From a virus: a stretch of DNA of 23,075 bases. The translations under genes were made by a program, and so were the position numbers. The notes beneath the pieces were generated by a model. That model was not told where the DNA came from and searched no databases. It was given only the letters and a program-made list of their open reading frames with translations. Shown here in pieces: positions 16,352-23,071 of the stretch. How positions within the stretch are numbered: the stretch's first letter is position 1; each line of letters opens with the position of its first letter. The stretch is from the IMG/VR virus record IMGVR_UViG_3300046816_000057, positions 1-23,075 of that record; one strand, given 5' to 3'.

Positions 16352-16533
16352 CGCGCTAACCCCAACATTAAGGGAAGGATGCACAGATTTGTCCCGCTGA
16401 CATCGATCGTGCCAGTGCCGCAGGGGGCGACCACGACGGTGCTAAAGCCACCTGAGCCATATTCCGTGGTCAGCAGTTGCGCCGGCGCCGACGATGCCAG
16501 GGCGATGAGAAGCGCCGTTATGAGCATTCTCAT
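16348..16533 (-). CDS. Small exported protein (61 aa)
   Basis: Coupled on both sides by ATGA overlaps. A signal peptide occupies about one third of the protein: MRMLITALLIALASSAPA/Q, cleavage near residue 18. The mature part of about 43 residues holds two cysteines thirteen residues apart (APCGTG...NLCILP) in a Gly/Thr/Val-rich sequence. The precise overlaps and the signal peptide support a real gene, though it is short. Function unknown. It could be a periplasmic partner or stabiliser of the neighbouring exported proteins; this is inference from arrangement only. Confidence 0.68.
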   Translation of the reverse strand: MRMLITALLIALASSAPAQLLTTEYGSGGFSTVVVAPCGTGTIDVSGTNLCILPLMLGLAR

Positions 16534-16934
16534 TGTTTGATGCCGAAATTGAGCGCCAGGCCGGTGGCTGCCACCGTGGTGTCGCTGTCGGCCTGCAGTC
16601 CGGTGAGGCAGAAGCCCAGCCCGTTGGCGAATGCCAAGCCATCGGAAATCGGCATGACGGCGCCGCCGCCGGCATTCGAGGCCGCGAACGGGATCGGCAC
16701 CTTCCACTTCACGACCGAGGTGCCGCAGGTCGGCGCCACGGCAAGATCGTAAAGCTTCAGCCAATAGATCGAGGTCGTGGTATTGAACAGGCCGAGCACG
16801 CGAAGCTGCACGGCGCCGGAAACGACCAGGGTCGAGTTGGTGGAGGCGAGGCTGTCGTATTTGAGCGGCGCCGACTGCGCAAACGCGGCCGAGCACCACG
16901 CTGTTGCCAGCGCGGCGAGAAGCAATCTGAGCAT
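16530..16934 (-). CDS. Exported small beta-rich phage protein (134 aa)
   Basis: ATG 16934 has GAGG six bases upstream and follows the portal stop by ten bases. A longer open frame upstream lies over the portal gene and is not used. The signal peptide ends at AAFA/Q (residue 19). The mature part matches in style a widespread small phage virion family: GLFNTTTSIYWLKLYDLAVAP, then TCGTS, IPFAASNAGGGAVMP, then LAFANGLGFCLTG and ADSDTTV. Family members I know of usually lack a signal peptide, so the secreted form is notable. Two cysteines lie in the mature part. Likely a beta-sandwich fibre or decoration protein. Confidence 0.76.
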   Translation of the reverse strand: MLRLLLAALATAWCSAAFAQSAPLKYDSLASTNSTLVVSGAVQLRVLGLFNTTTSIYWLKLYDLAVAPTCGTSVVKWKVPIPFAASNAGGGAVMPISDGLAFANGLGFCLTGLQADSDTTVAATGLALNFGIKQ

Positions 16935-16944
16935 GGGGAACCTC

Positions 16945-19056
16945 TTAAGCTGGCCGCCGCATCGGGGCTGGTGCGAAACGCCGAGGCGCTGCTGGCCGGG
17001 CGAACGGCTGGACGCGCATGGGCTGTGGTTGCTGCACGGGCGGCGGCAGTCCAGATGGCGGCTGCTGGCCACCCTGCCCAGGCTGGTCCGGTGTATTGGC
17101 ATCCAGCACGCCCGCCTGCGTGATGCCCATGGCTTGATGCACCAGCGCCGTGACGTTGGTGTGCGCCTCGGACGCCGCCTTGGCGGCCTGCGCATAGCGG
17201 TGAATGGTGCCGGCCTTCTTCTCGTCCACCTCGGCGCCGAGCCGTTGGTTGGTCAATTGCTTGGCCTGCTGCGCCATCGGGTCTTGCTGGCTCATCATCT
17301 GCACGAGCTGCTTCTTGATGCTGTCCGCGATCGGCATCATCTGGATCAGGACTTGCGGCGGGATCGTCCCCGGCGGCTGTTGCGCCAGCACCTCGTAGGC
17401 GTCCTGCATCAGGTTGGCGTTATCCGGCCCTTCGTCCAGCACGATCTCGACCTCGATGTCGCCGATCGCATTGATGAAGCCGGGACGGCCGAATTGGTCT
17501 TTGCCGAAACCGTTGATCTGAATCAGCTTTTGGGTGTCGTCGGTGCCGACCCGGATGAACCGCTCCTGGTTCCAGGTGCGTTTGACGATATTCCACACGG
17601 TACGATAAACACGCAGTTTCCACGCTCGATACGCCAATATAAACGAACCGAGTTCAGCGATGCCGGCCTTCTGAAGGTAATTAATCGCCACCCCTGAATG
17701 AAACGTTGAGTCATCCGCTCCGATGGCGTCGGGTCGTATGTTGGCAAACCCATCGATTTCGCTCGTCGCTGTCTGCATGAGTTGCAGTTGCGCCGCCAGG
17801 TCGGCCTGCCGATCGTCCGGCATCGGCTTCTCGAAGCCCTTGTTGTATTCTACCCATCCGTCTGGGCGCGAGCTTTCGCGGCGAGCTGTTTCCACATCGT
17901 CAACCGAGCCTTTCTGCGCGAAAGTGCGCGTAACGTTCGAGATAAAGAGCGCCTTGGACCGTCGTTGGTTGACTTCGTCTTGCGGGCCTTTGAGGTTGCG
18001 GACGAAACCATATCTGTCTCCATCGTGGTCGACCGCGGCAGAGAACATGACATACCGGTTCATCGGGCGGTTGCGCTCGTCGAGGAACGGCGACACGCCC
18101 TGATCAAGCAAAATGAAGCTGCAATAGAACGCCCAGTACCATTTGCCTTTGTGCTTGTACCAGTGCTCGATCAGTCGAAGTCTTTGCTCGTTGACGTAGA
18201 CCCACTTGAACTCGCGATCCGAATGTGTCGTGAGATCGAAGCCCGTGTCGACCATGAGGGTTCTAAGCTCTTCCTCCTTGTCGGGGAAAAGCTCGATCGC
18301 CGCCTCCACGTCCAGCCATTTAGCAATGCCCATATAACGGGCGTCACTAAAATCAGGCTTGTAAGAACGAGGATCGTAGAAAAAATCATCGCCGAAAATA
18401 AAATCACCGCCAATATCCGGGTCGCCATGGTCGCCTTCGATCAACTTGAGCTCGATCCCGCCGATGCCGTCGATGGCGGCCTGCTTGGTGCATTCGAAGT
18501 CGAGGTATTTGAAATCCATCCCGTCGAGCGCGGCGCGGATGCATTGCGTGGCGAGCTCGGCGCCGCCGGCATTCTTAGGCGATCGGGGAAAAGCCTTCGG
18601 GTCTTGGCGAAGTCGCTGCACAAGCGCTGTGATGCCGTCAACCTTTCGGTTGATCCGGTTGAATGTGATGATCGGCTGCTTGCGCTGCCGGAGGATGCGG
18701 ATTTCCTCGGCCGTCCAGTGCGCGCCGTGATAGTAGTGGCGCGAGACTTTCTGCTCCTCATATTCCAGCACCTTCGTTGCCAGATAGTCGGTATATTGTT
18801 GCCGTAGTCGCGTGACCGGGAAATAGCCGTCCTCGTCGCCCGAGAAGTCGTATTCGTCGGGCGCCTCGGTGCCCCAGTTGCCCACTGTCCCGGTCTGCGA
18901 CTTGAAGCCGGAGTTATTGCGCGCGGCGTTGCGCCCCATGGTATCGCCGCCGAATTGCCGCCCGCCGAGCACGCCGACGCCCGAGAGAATATTGCGCCTC
19001 GGGAGCTGATCGCCCGGATTGCTCTGCGATCGTGCCGGAAGGCCGCCGAATGCCAT
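16945..19056 (-). CDS. Portal protein, P22 gp1 type (703 aa)
   Basis: The portal is the dodecameric ring at one capsid vertex through which DNA is packaged and ejected; it binds terminase and later the gp4-like adaptor. Length is close to P22 gp1 (725 aa). Visible blocks include YDFSGDEDGYF and a helical region (LRQQYTDYLATKVLEYEEQK), RKQPIITFNRINRKVDGI near residue 130, then GHGDPDIGG-like loop and FFYDPRSYKPDFSDARYMGIAKWLD (about 225-250), and RYVMFSAAVDHDGDRYGFVRNLKGPQDEVNQRRSKAL (about 330-370). A C-terminal proline/glutamine/arginine-rich tail follows. AGAGG lies six bases before the ATG, nine bases after the terminase stop. The segment around 17600-17750 is less GC-rich than flanking DNA. 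Confidence 0.93.
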   Translation of the reverse strand: MAFGGLPARSQSNPGDQLPRRNILSGVGVLGGRQFGGDTMGRNAARNNSGFKSQTGTVGNWGTEAPDEYDFSGDEDGYFPVTRLRQQYTDYLATKVLEYEEQKVSRHYYHGAHWTAEEIRILRQRKQPIITFNRINRKVDGITALVQRLRQDPKAFPRSPKNAGGAELATQCIRAALDGMDFKYLDFECTKQAAIDGIGGIELKLIEGDHGDPDIGGDFIFGDDFFYDPRSYKPDFSDARYMGIAKWLDVEAAIELFPDKEEELRTLMVDTGFDLTTHSDREFKWVYVNEQRLRLIEHWYKHKGKWYWAFYCSFILLDQGVSPFLDERNRPMNRYVMFSAAVDHDGDRYGFVRNLKGPQDEVNQRRSKALFISNVTRTFAQKGSVDDVETARRESSRPDGWVEYNKGFEKPMPDDRQADLAAQLQLMQTATSEIDGFANIRPDAIGADDSTFHSGVAINYLQKAGIAELGSFILAYRAWKLRVYRTVWNIVKRTWNQERFIRVGTDDTQKLIQINGFGKDQFGRPGFINAIGDIEVEIVLDEGPDNANLMQDAYEVLAQQPPGTIPPQVLIQMMPIADSIKKQLVQMMSQQDPMAQQAKQLTNQRLGAEVDEKKAGTIHRYAQAAKAASEAHTNVTALVHQAMGITQAGVLDANTPDQPGQGGQQPPSGLPPPVQQPQPMRVQPFARPAAPRRFAPAPMRRPA

Positions 19057-19065
19057 TATGTGCCT

Positions 19066-20556
19066 CTACATTGCCAGGAAGCTATCGGTGACGGGCTCGT
19101 TCTCGAACGGCTTGTAGCCGACCTCTTCCTCGAGGATCGGCGCCTTGGGCTTGCGCCCGCTCGACACCTGGTCGAGGAGCTGCCCCAGCAGCCCCAGCGC
19201 GTCCACCTGGTCGTCGTGCTTGCCGGCCGGGAAGCTCAGGAGCTCGGAGCGGAATGCCGCATACCAGGGCGCCGCGGTCGGGACGTGCAGCCCCTGCAGC
19301 GCCATGCGGCCGCGGATGGACTGCGCCCGCACCGCCTTATCGCCGCGGGTCGGAAACTGCTCGCGACCGATCCAGGCCTTGCGCTCGATCAGCCTTTGAT
19401 CGAGGAACGGCCCGATGCCGGACTTGATCTGGCCCTGCTCCTCGGCCCACAGCCACGGCTTCCATTCCAGGACGAGGTCGCAGACGCCCTCGACCCAGAC
19501 ATCGGACGATGCCTGCTTGCGCCACAGGTCGAGCAGCCACATCTTGCCATCGGGATCGACGCCCACGATCACATGCACCGTGTAGTCGCCGCCGTCGCTC
19601 GTTACCGCGTAGTCGCTCGCGCCATAGACGTTGAGCGTGGCGCGCGCCGGCGCCTTCGTATACGGCCGCAGCCACTCCTCCTTGAAGTAGTCTCCGGTCT
19701 CAGGCGTCGGGCGCTGCTGGTAGAGCGCCGACCAGTTGCGCGGTATCTGGGTGGCCTTCTCCCGCGCCAGGAACCTGGCATAGCCGTAGGCATCATCCCA
19801 CAGCCATTCGCCGGGCGCGCGGCCCAGCGGGTCGTTCTCCTCGGCCTCCGCCGGCAGCGACAGCACGCTCCAGCGGTCGCCACCGCGCTCCATCTCCTCG
19901 AGCACCATGCCGGCGAGGTCCACTTCGTGCCATCTGGTCTGAATGAGCACCACGAAGCCACCTGGGCGCAGCCGCGTCAGCAGGTCCGATTTGTACCACT
20001 CCCAGGTTCGCTCCCTCACCGTCTCGGAGTCCGCGTCCTCGCGCGACCGGATCGGGTCGTCGATGATGGCGCCATCGGCGCGGAAGCCGGTGATGCCTGT
20101 TCCAACGCCTGCCGCATAGTATTCGCCACCCGACGCAAGCGCCCAGCGTCCCGCTGCTTGGCTGTCTTGCGAAAGAACCGCCGCCAGCGTCGGGCCATGC
20201 TCGGCGATCAGATTGCGGACCTTGCGGCCCCATTTCTGCGCAAGCTCGGTGGTGTGCGAGGCCGCAATGATCGAGCGGCCAGGCGAGCGAGCCATGAACC
20301 ACGGCGGAAACAGTATCGAGCCGTAAGTCGACTTGGCCGAGCCGGGCGGCATAAAGACAGCCAGACGATCGATTTCGCCATTGGCAACCTGCGTCAGCTT
20401 CTCGATCAGCAACCGATGGTGCCGCGCCGGCTCATAGCCGCAGTGGCGCGCCCAGGCTACCAGCGAAGCCCTAATGCGTCGTCGTTTCAGGAGCTGGCGC
20501 GCCGCCGTCTGTGGTGAGATAGGCGGCAAGCTCGTCGTCGGTGAGCTGTTCAACAT
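19066..20556 (-). CDS. Terminase large subunit (496 aa)
   Basis: ATPase-nuclease that drives DNA packaging and cuts concatemers. The ATPase half shows Walker A MPPGSAKST (69-77), Walker B AIIDDP (163-168) and the coupling motif LIQTRWH (204-210). The RNase H-like nuclease half shows candidate acidic residues D315 (ASDYAV), E372/E373 (AEEQG) and D448-D452 (HDDQVDALG). The N-terminal block TAARQLLKRRRIRASLVAWA...HHRLLIEKL is part of the family, which supports the ATG at 20556 although its ribosome site is weak. That start overlaps the small terminase by 86 bases, so coupled translation is likely. Confidence 0.96.
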   Translation of the reverse strand: MLNSSPTTSLPPISPQTAARQLLKRRRIRASLVAWARHCGYEPARHHRLLIEKLTQVANGEIDRLAVFMPPGSAKSTYGSILFPPWFMARSPGRSIIAASHTTELAQKWGRKVRNLIAEHGPTLAAVLSQDSQAAGRWALASGGEYYAAGVGTGITGFRADGAIIDDPIRSREDADSETVRERTWEWYKSDLLTRLRPGGFVVLIQTRWHEVDLAGMVLEEMERGGDRWSVLSLPAEAEENDPLGRAPGEWLWDDAYGYARFLAREKATQIPRNWSALYQQRPTPETGDYFKEEWLRPYTKAPARATLNVYGASDYAVTSDGGDYTVHVIVGVDPDGKMWLLDLWRKQASSDVWVEGVCDLVLEWKPWLWAEEQGQIKSGIGPFLDQRLIERKAWIGREQFPTRGDKAVRAQSIRGRMALQGLHVPTAAPWYAAFRSELLSFPAGKHDDQVDALGLLGQLLDQVSSGRKPKAPILEEEVGYKPFENEPVTDSFLAM

Positions 20557-20953
20557 TGCGGTTCAGATGCTCGCTCTTCTCGATCCGCATGCCCGAGAGA
20601 ATGCCCTTCTCCTTGATGGCGGCGACGGCTGCGGCGGGATTTTTGATCTTCATCGCCAGGACACGGGCCTCCTCGGCCTCGGCGATCAGCGAGGCTACGG
20701 TGGTCGCGGAGCGCACCGCGGCGATGGCCTGGAGCTTCAGGGTGCGGGCCATGGCGGTGGCCTGGATTTCGTCAATGCGCGCCCTCACCGCGGGATGGTG
20801 CGCGAGGCGATGGCCGTTCGTGCCGGTGCAGGGCTTACCTTTCGCATAGCCGGCGAGTTCATTGGCCTCCACCATGCTCTTGCCGGATGCCAGCGCCTGG
20901 GCCAGCAACTCACGTCGGGTGTCTTTCAGTGGTCCGCTCATTGATGATCCCAT
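20471..20953 (-). CDS. Terminase small subunit (160 aa)
   Basis: DNA-recognition subunit that selects the phage genome for packaging. It opens with a helix-turn-helix-like region (RRELLAQALASGKSMVEANELAGYAKG, about 13-40), then a basic HPAVRARIDEIQA helix. A long helical oligomerisation region (70-120) and an unstructured C-terminus (GGAPAPETTTH) follow, as usual for this family. An ATG four codons in (20941) has GGGA six bases upstream and may be the real start (156 aa). The gene overlaps the Acb2-like gene at its start and the large terminase at its end, and has the normal order before TerL. Confidence 0.85.
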   Translation of the reverse strand: MGSSMSGPLKDTRRELLAQALASGKSMVEANELAGYAKGKPCTGTNGHRLAHHPAVRARIDEIQATAMARTLKLQAIAAVRSATTVASLIAEAEEARVLAMKIKNPAAAVAAIKEKGILSGMRIEKSEHLNRNVEQLTDDELAAYLTTDGGAPAPETTTH

Positions 20954-21209
20954 CGACCGCCCAGTGGACGGCCTCCTCTATCCGCTGCCGGGAGATCGAG
21001 AACGATCGGTTGGAGCCGAGCTCCCGCAGCAATGCCTTGAACGCCTGCGCCTGCGCCCGGATGGCCTTGACCTTCTCAAGCTTGGCGGTCTGCGGGTCGA
21101 CCGAGAGCGTGGTCGGCACGGCATCAACGGCCTCGGCCGCGTCCGTGAACTGCTCGCCGCCGATCGTCTCGACCTTCATCCGATCAGCTCGTCGCAGCGC
21201 GTTGGCCAT
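20910..21209 (-). CDS. Acb2/Tad1-like cyclic-nucleotide sponge candidate (99 aa)
   Basis: The C-terminal 55 residues form a helical hairpin whose second helix reads NRSFSISRQRIEEAVHWA (67-84). It aligns without gaps to the Acb2/Tad1 hairpin pattern I know (R-E-x-S-L-A-x-T-K-L-E-E-A-x-M-W-A): conserved Arg68, Ser71, Glu78-Glu79-Ala80 and Trp83-Ala84. The first helix is about 43-64 (LEKVKAIRAQAQAFKALLREL). Such phage proteins oligomerise and trap cyclic oligonucleotides or cyclic ADP-ribose variants made by CBASS or Thoeris, blocking defence. The N-terminal 40 residues look flexible. It starts three bases after the previous stop and overlaps TerS. The fold assignment is fairly confident; its ligand is unknown. 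Confidence 0.7.
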   Translation of the reverse strand: MANALRRADRMKVETIGGEQFTDAAEAVDAVPTTLSVDPQTAKLEKVKAIRAQAQAFKALLRELGSNRSFSISRQRIEEAVHWAVDGIINERTTERHPT

Positions 21210-21212
21210 GGC

Positions 21213-21683
21213 TTACCCGCCCTCGGGTGGGTTGCGGTTGCCGCCGCCGTAGTAATTCCTGCCGCCGCCACCAGAGCCGCCGGTACGCTTGGCCGCCGGA
21301 CCCTTGACGCCGACGCTCTTCTTGCCCTTGGCGCTCACCTTGGCTCCCGCCGGAAACGTCTTGCCCTGGCCGCGCGGGAACTTGTCGATCTGATAGCGCG
21401 TCGGCGTCTGGCTCGCCCCGACGTGGCCGCCCTGCGGTGCGCTTGAGCGCCCCTTGGTGCTCGGCGCCGACCTGGCGCGGTCGGCCTGCGTGGCCTTGGC
21501 ATTGATCTCATTGACCCTGGCAATGGCGTGGCCGAGGCCGTGCGCCTCGCCCTCGTCCTTCTGGCGGCCATGAAACGGCGCCATCTTGGACTTCTGCACC
21601 TTGGTGGAGTTGTTGATGGCGTTCTGCACGCCCTTGGACGACACCAGGCCGCGCCGCGCCAGTGCATTCATCGATTCCGCCAT
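21213..21683 (-). CDS. Basic hypothetical phage protein (156 aa)
   Basis: Very strong ribosome site AGGAGG five bases before ATG 21683. The protein is basic and apparently disordered over most of its length: Lys/Gln-rich N-terminal half (NALARRGLVSSKGVQNAINN), Ser/Pro/Gly middle, and a C-terminal glycine run (TGGSGGGGRNYYGGGNRNPPEGG). No catalytic residues or known family are visible. Its basic, flexible nature would fit nucleic-acid binding or a virion-internal role, but this is not demonstrated. It belongs to the coupled block of small genes before terminase. Confidence 0.72.
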   Translation of the reverse strand: MAESMNALARRGLVSSKGVQNAINNSTKVQKSKMAPFHGRQKDEGEAHGLGHAIARVNEINAKATQADRARSAPSTKGRSSAPQGGHVGASQTPTRYQIDKFPRGQGKTFPAGAKVSAKGKKSVGVKGPAAKRTGGSGGGGRNYYGGGNRNPPEGG

Positions 21684-21692
21684 GATCGCCTC

Positions 21693-21965
21693 CTACTTCG
21701 GTTCCGGCTCGGTCGGCGTCCCGGCCGGCGCGTCCGCGATCTCGGCGTAGAGCGCCCGCAACTCGGCCACCACCGCCGGCGACGGCGCCGTGCCCTGTGC
21801 GTGACGAGCGGCTACATCGTCCACCGCGGCCTTGAACCGCTCCAGCCACGGCTTGGCCTGCTCGCCGAGCTCGGCTTGCTGCGCCGGCGTGAGGTCGCCC
21901 TCGGCCAGCGGCGCGTCCTCGTGCTCGGCGTACTTGTCCTCGTACTTGTCCTGCTTCTTGCTCAT
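21693..21965 (-). CDS. Acidic hypothetical phage protein (90 aa)
   Basis: AAGGAG lies six bases before the ATG, which overlaps the previous stop by four bases (21962-21965). The N-terminus is charged with a repeated DKYE motif. A helical segment (LTPAQQAELGEQAKPWLERFKAAVDDVAAR) and an acidic, proline-rich tail follow. It resembles no family I can name. The encoding DNA has a perfect 12-bp tandem repeat near the start of the gene. Confidence 0.72.
   Translation of the reverse strand: MSKKQDKYEDKYAEHEDAPLAEGDLTPAQQAELGEQAKPWLERFKAAVDDVAARHAQGTAPSPAVVAELRALYAEIADAPAGTPTEPEPK
21929..21952. repeat. Perfect 12-bp tandem duplication
   Basis: CGTACTTGTCCT occurs twice without a gap (21929-21940, 21941-21952). 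It is in frame within the 90-aa gene and gives the repeated DKYE/DKY motif. Confidence 0.95.
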
Positions 21966-22174
21966 GTCCGGCTCCTTGCCTTGTCCAGCGCCCGATCCGA
22001 GATCAGGCCGCGCTTCTGTAGTTTGTCGGCACGCTTGTTTGCGGTCGCGATCGCAATGCCCTCATCTACGCCTGAGCGCACCATGGCGCTCGCCTGGCGC
22101 GCCGCGGACGAGGCGACAGCGCCCTTGAGCTTCTTGTTGTGCTTCGACGCGAAGCTCTTGCCCGTCCACGGCAT
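21962..22174 (-). CDS. Small conserved phage/bacterial protein, MPWTxKSF family (70 aa)
   Basis: Starts MPWTGKSFASKHNKKLKG and contains GVDEGIAIATANKRADK, the signature of a short basic protein family common in phage genomes and in proteobacteria. The function is not established. The first ATG shares a base with the preceding stop (TGATG). It is basic, helical and has no cysteine or membrane segment. Confidence 0.82.
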   Translation of the reverse strand: MPWTGKSFASKHNKKLKGAVASSAARQASAMVRSGVDEGIAIATANKRADKLQKRGLISDRALDKARSRT

Positions 22175-22911
22175 CAGCGCTTGCCCTTTTCACGTGAAAC
22201 AAACCGCTCACACTGTCGGTTATTCCGCACCAACCCGCAGACCAGCTCGCACGTCGACAAGTCCTTGCCCGGATGCTCGTACATGGCGCAGTCGGCACAC
22301 TTGCGCCCCGCCATGCGATACATCACGGTCGGATCGCCCTTTGCCAGCTTGAAGGCGTCCACGACGCCCTTGGCCTTGAATATCCGCAGCAATTCCTTGT
22401 CGCGCGCGCTCGGCTCATCGAGGTAGGGGCCGCACCACAGATCCTTCGGCGGATTGGCCGGATCGCGCTTCTCGCACGCGGCCAGCGCGCCCTCTAGCGC
22501 ATCCTCGTAGCGATCGGCCTTACCCTTGCCGAGGATCGCCTCGGCCGCCTCGTACTCCTTGGCGGTCGCCATGCCGTGCGCCGCCTGGTAGACATCAACG
22601 GGATTGTCGCCATCGTCGACCGACTTCTCGGTGTGCTCGTGCTCGATGAAGCAGTTGACGATCTGTTTCCAGCCCATGCCGCGGACGCAGACCTTGCCGG
22701 CTCGCACATCGTCGTACAGCCGCCGATCGATGTAGACCATGCGGCTGTCGACCGACACGCCGCCCGCATACGGGATGTCGTGGCTGGTATCGAGCTTCAC
22801 CGGCTTGGCGTAGTGCTTCGAGGTGTCGGCCTCGCCGAGTATGAGATACAGCTCTTCGGTTGTTTTCGCCTCGCGCTTCAAATGCCCTACTGACATCGTG
22901 AAGCCATCCAT
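22174..22911 (-). CDS. Putative metal-binding phage protein with Cys-rich C-terminus (245 aa)
   Basis: First gene of the visible operon. Middle block HDIPYAGGVSVDSRMVYIDRRLY (about 44-66) is followed by FIEHEHTEKSV (around 88-98) and YQAAHGMATAKEYEAAE (~108-124). The HEHTE plus later His and Glu look like metal ligands, as in small zinc-dependent enzymes, but HExxH is not present. The C-terminus (208-240) holds five cysteines, C-x2-C-x12-C-x3-C-x8-C (CADCAMY...CELVC...QCERF), resembling a zinc ribbon or high-potential iron-sulfur type cluster site. A second ATG at 22896 is preceded by GGATG and may be the true start (240 aa). Function unknown. Confidence 0.8.
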   Translation of the reverse strand: MDGFTMSVGHLKREAKTTEELYLILGEADTSKHYAKPVKLDTSHDIPYAGGVSVDSRMVYIDRRLYDDVRAGKVCVRGMGWKQIVNCFIEHEHTEKSVDDGDNPVDVYQAAHGMATAKEYEAAEAILGKGKADRYEDALEGALAACEKRDPANPPKDLWCGPYLDEPSARDKELLRIFKAKGVVDAFKLAKGDPTVMYRMAGRKCADCAMYEHPGKDLSTCELVCGLVRNNRQCERFVSREKGKR

Positions 22912-22987
22912 GGGGTGAGGGAGTGGGGCCGTCCGCTAAAGCGGCCACACCCTAGGTCCGGCGGCGTGCTGCCGGCCGGGAAAAGAA

Positions 22988-23038
22988 ACGGGCGGTTCAG
23001 TGGGCTGAGGGCTGGGGGGGTGAGGATAAACCGCCCGT
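22988..23038 (-). terminator. Ten-bp inverted repeat, terminator-like for leftward transcripts
   Basis: ACGGGCGGTT (22988-22997) pairs perfectly with AACCGCCCGT (23029-23038) across 31 bases. In a leftward transcript the stem is followed by TTCTTTT (22987-22981), giving a terminator-like layout with an unusually long loop. If it works, reading into the operon would need antitermination or a promoter inside 22912-22987, where I see none. Confidence 0.45.
23002..23020 (+). other. G-quadruplex-type G-run cluster
   Basis: Plus strand reads GGG-CTGA-GGG-CT-GGGGGGG, which can supply four runs of three G with loops of 4, 2 and 1. It lies inside the loop of the 10-bp inverted repeat. The minus strand, and hence the leftward transcript, is the C-rich complement. 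Confidence 0.5.
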
Positions 23039-23065
23039 CTGTGCTGACAGGGCGCAACACAACAA

Positions 23066-23071
23066 TTTTAT
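23066..23071 (-). promoter_or_regulatory. Possible -10 element at the window edge
   Basis: The minus strand reads AAATATAAAATTG, including TATAAA, in the only AT-rich tract nearby. A -35 box would lie outside the window, so this is a weak suggestion. Confidence 0.2.

Noticed and set aside
15578-16540. Plus-strand open frame of 320 codons opposite the exported cassette
   Set aside because: No domain pattern, very Arg/Gly/Asp-rich. The minus-strand genes here have signal peptides and exact stop/start overlaps.
16348-16899. 183-residue version of the 61-aa gene
   Set aside because: The upstream part overlaps the 134-aa gene in another frame. The internal ATG at 16533 overlaps that gene's stop and starts a signal peptide.
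16935-17195. N-terminal extension of the 134-aa gene into the portal gene
   Set aside because: The extension is a different-frame reading of the portal tail. The ATG at 16934 has a good ribosome site and begins a signal peptide.
18955-20517. Long plus-strand open frame (520 codons) opposite the large terminase
   Set aside because: It is antisense to a certain terminase gene with intact motifs. Its Arg/Leu/Ala-rich translation is typical of the opposite strand of GC-rich coding DNA.
22440-22660. HExxH zinc-protease motif in the 245-aa protein
   Set aside because: The sequence is HEHTE, not HExxH; only a general metal-site suggestion is kept.
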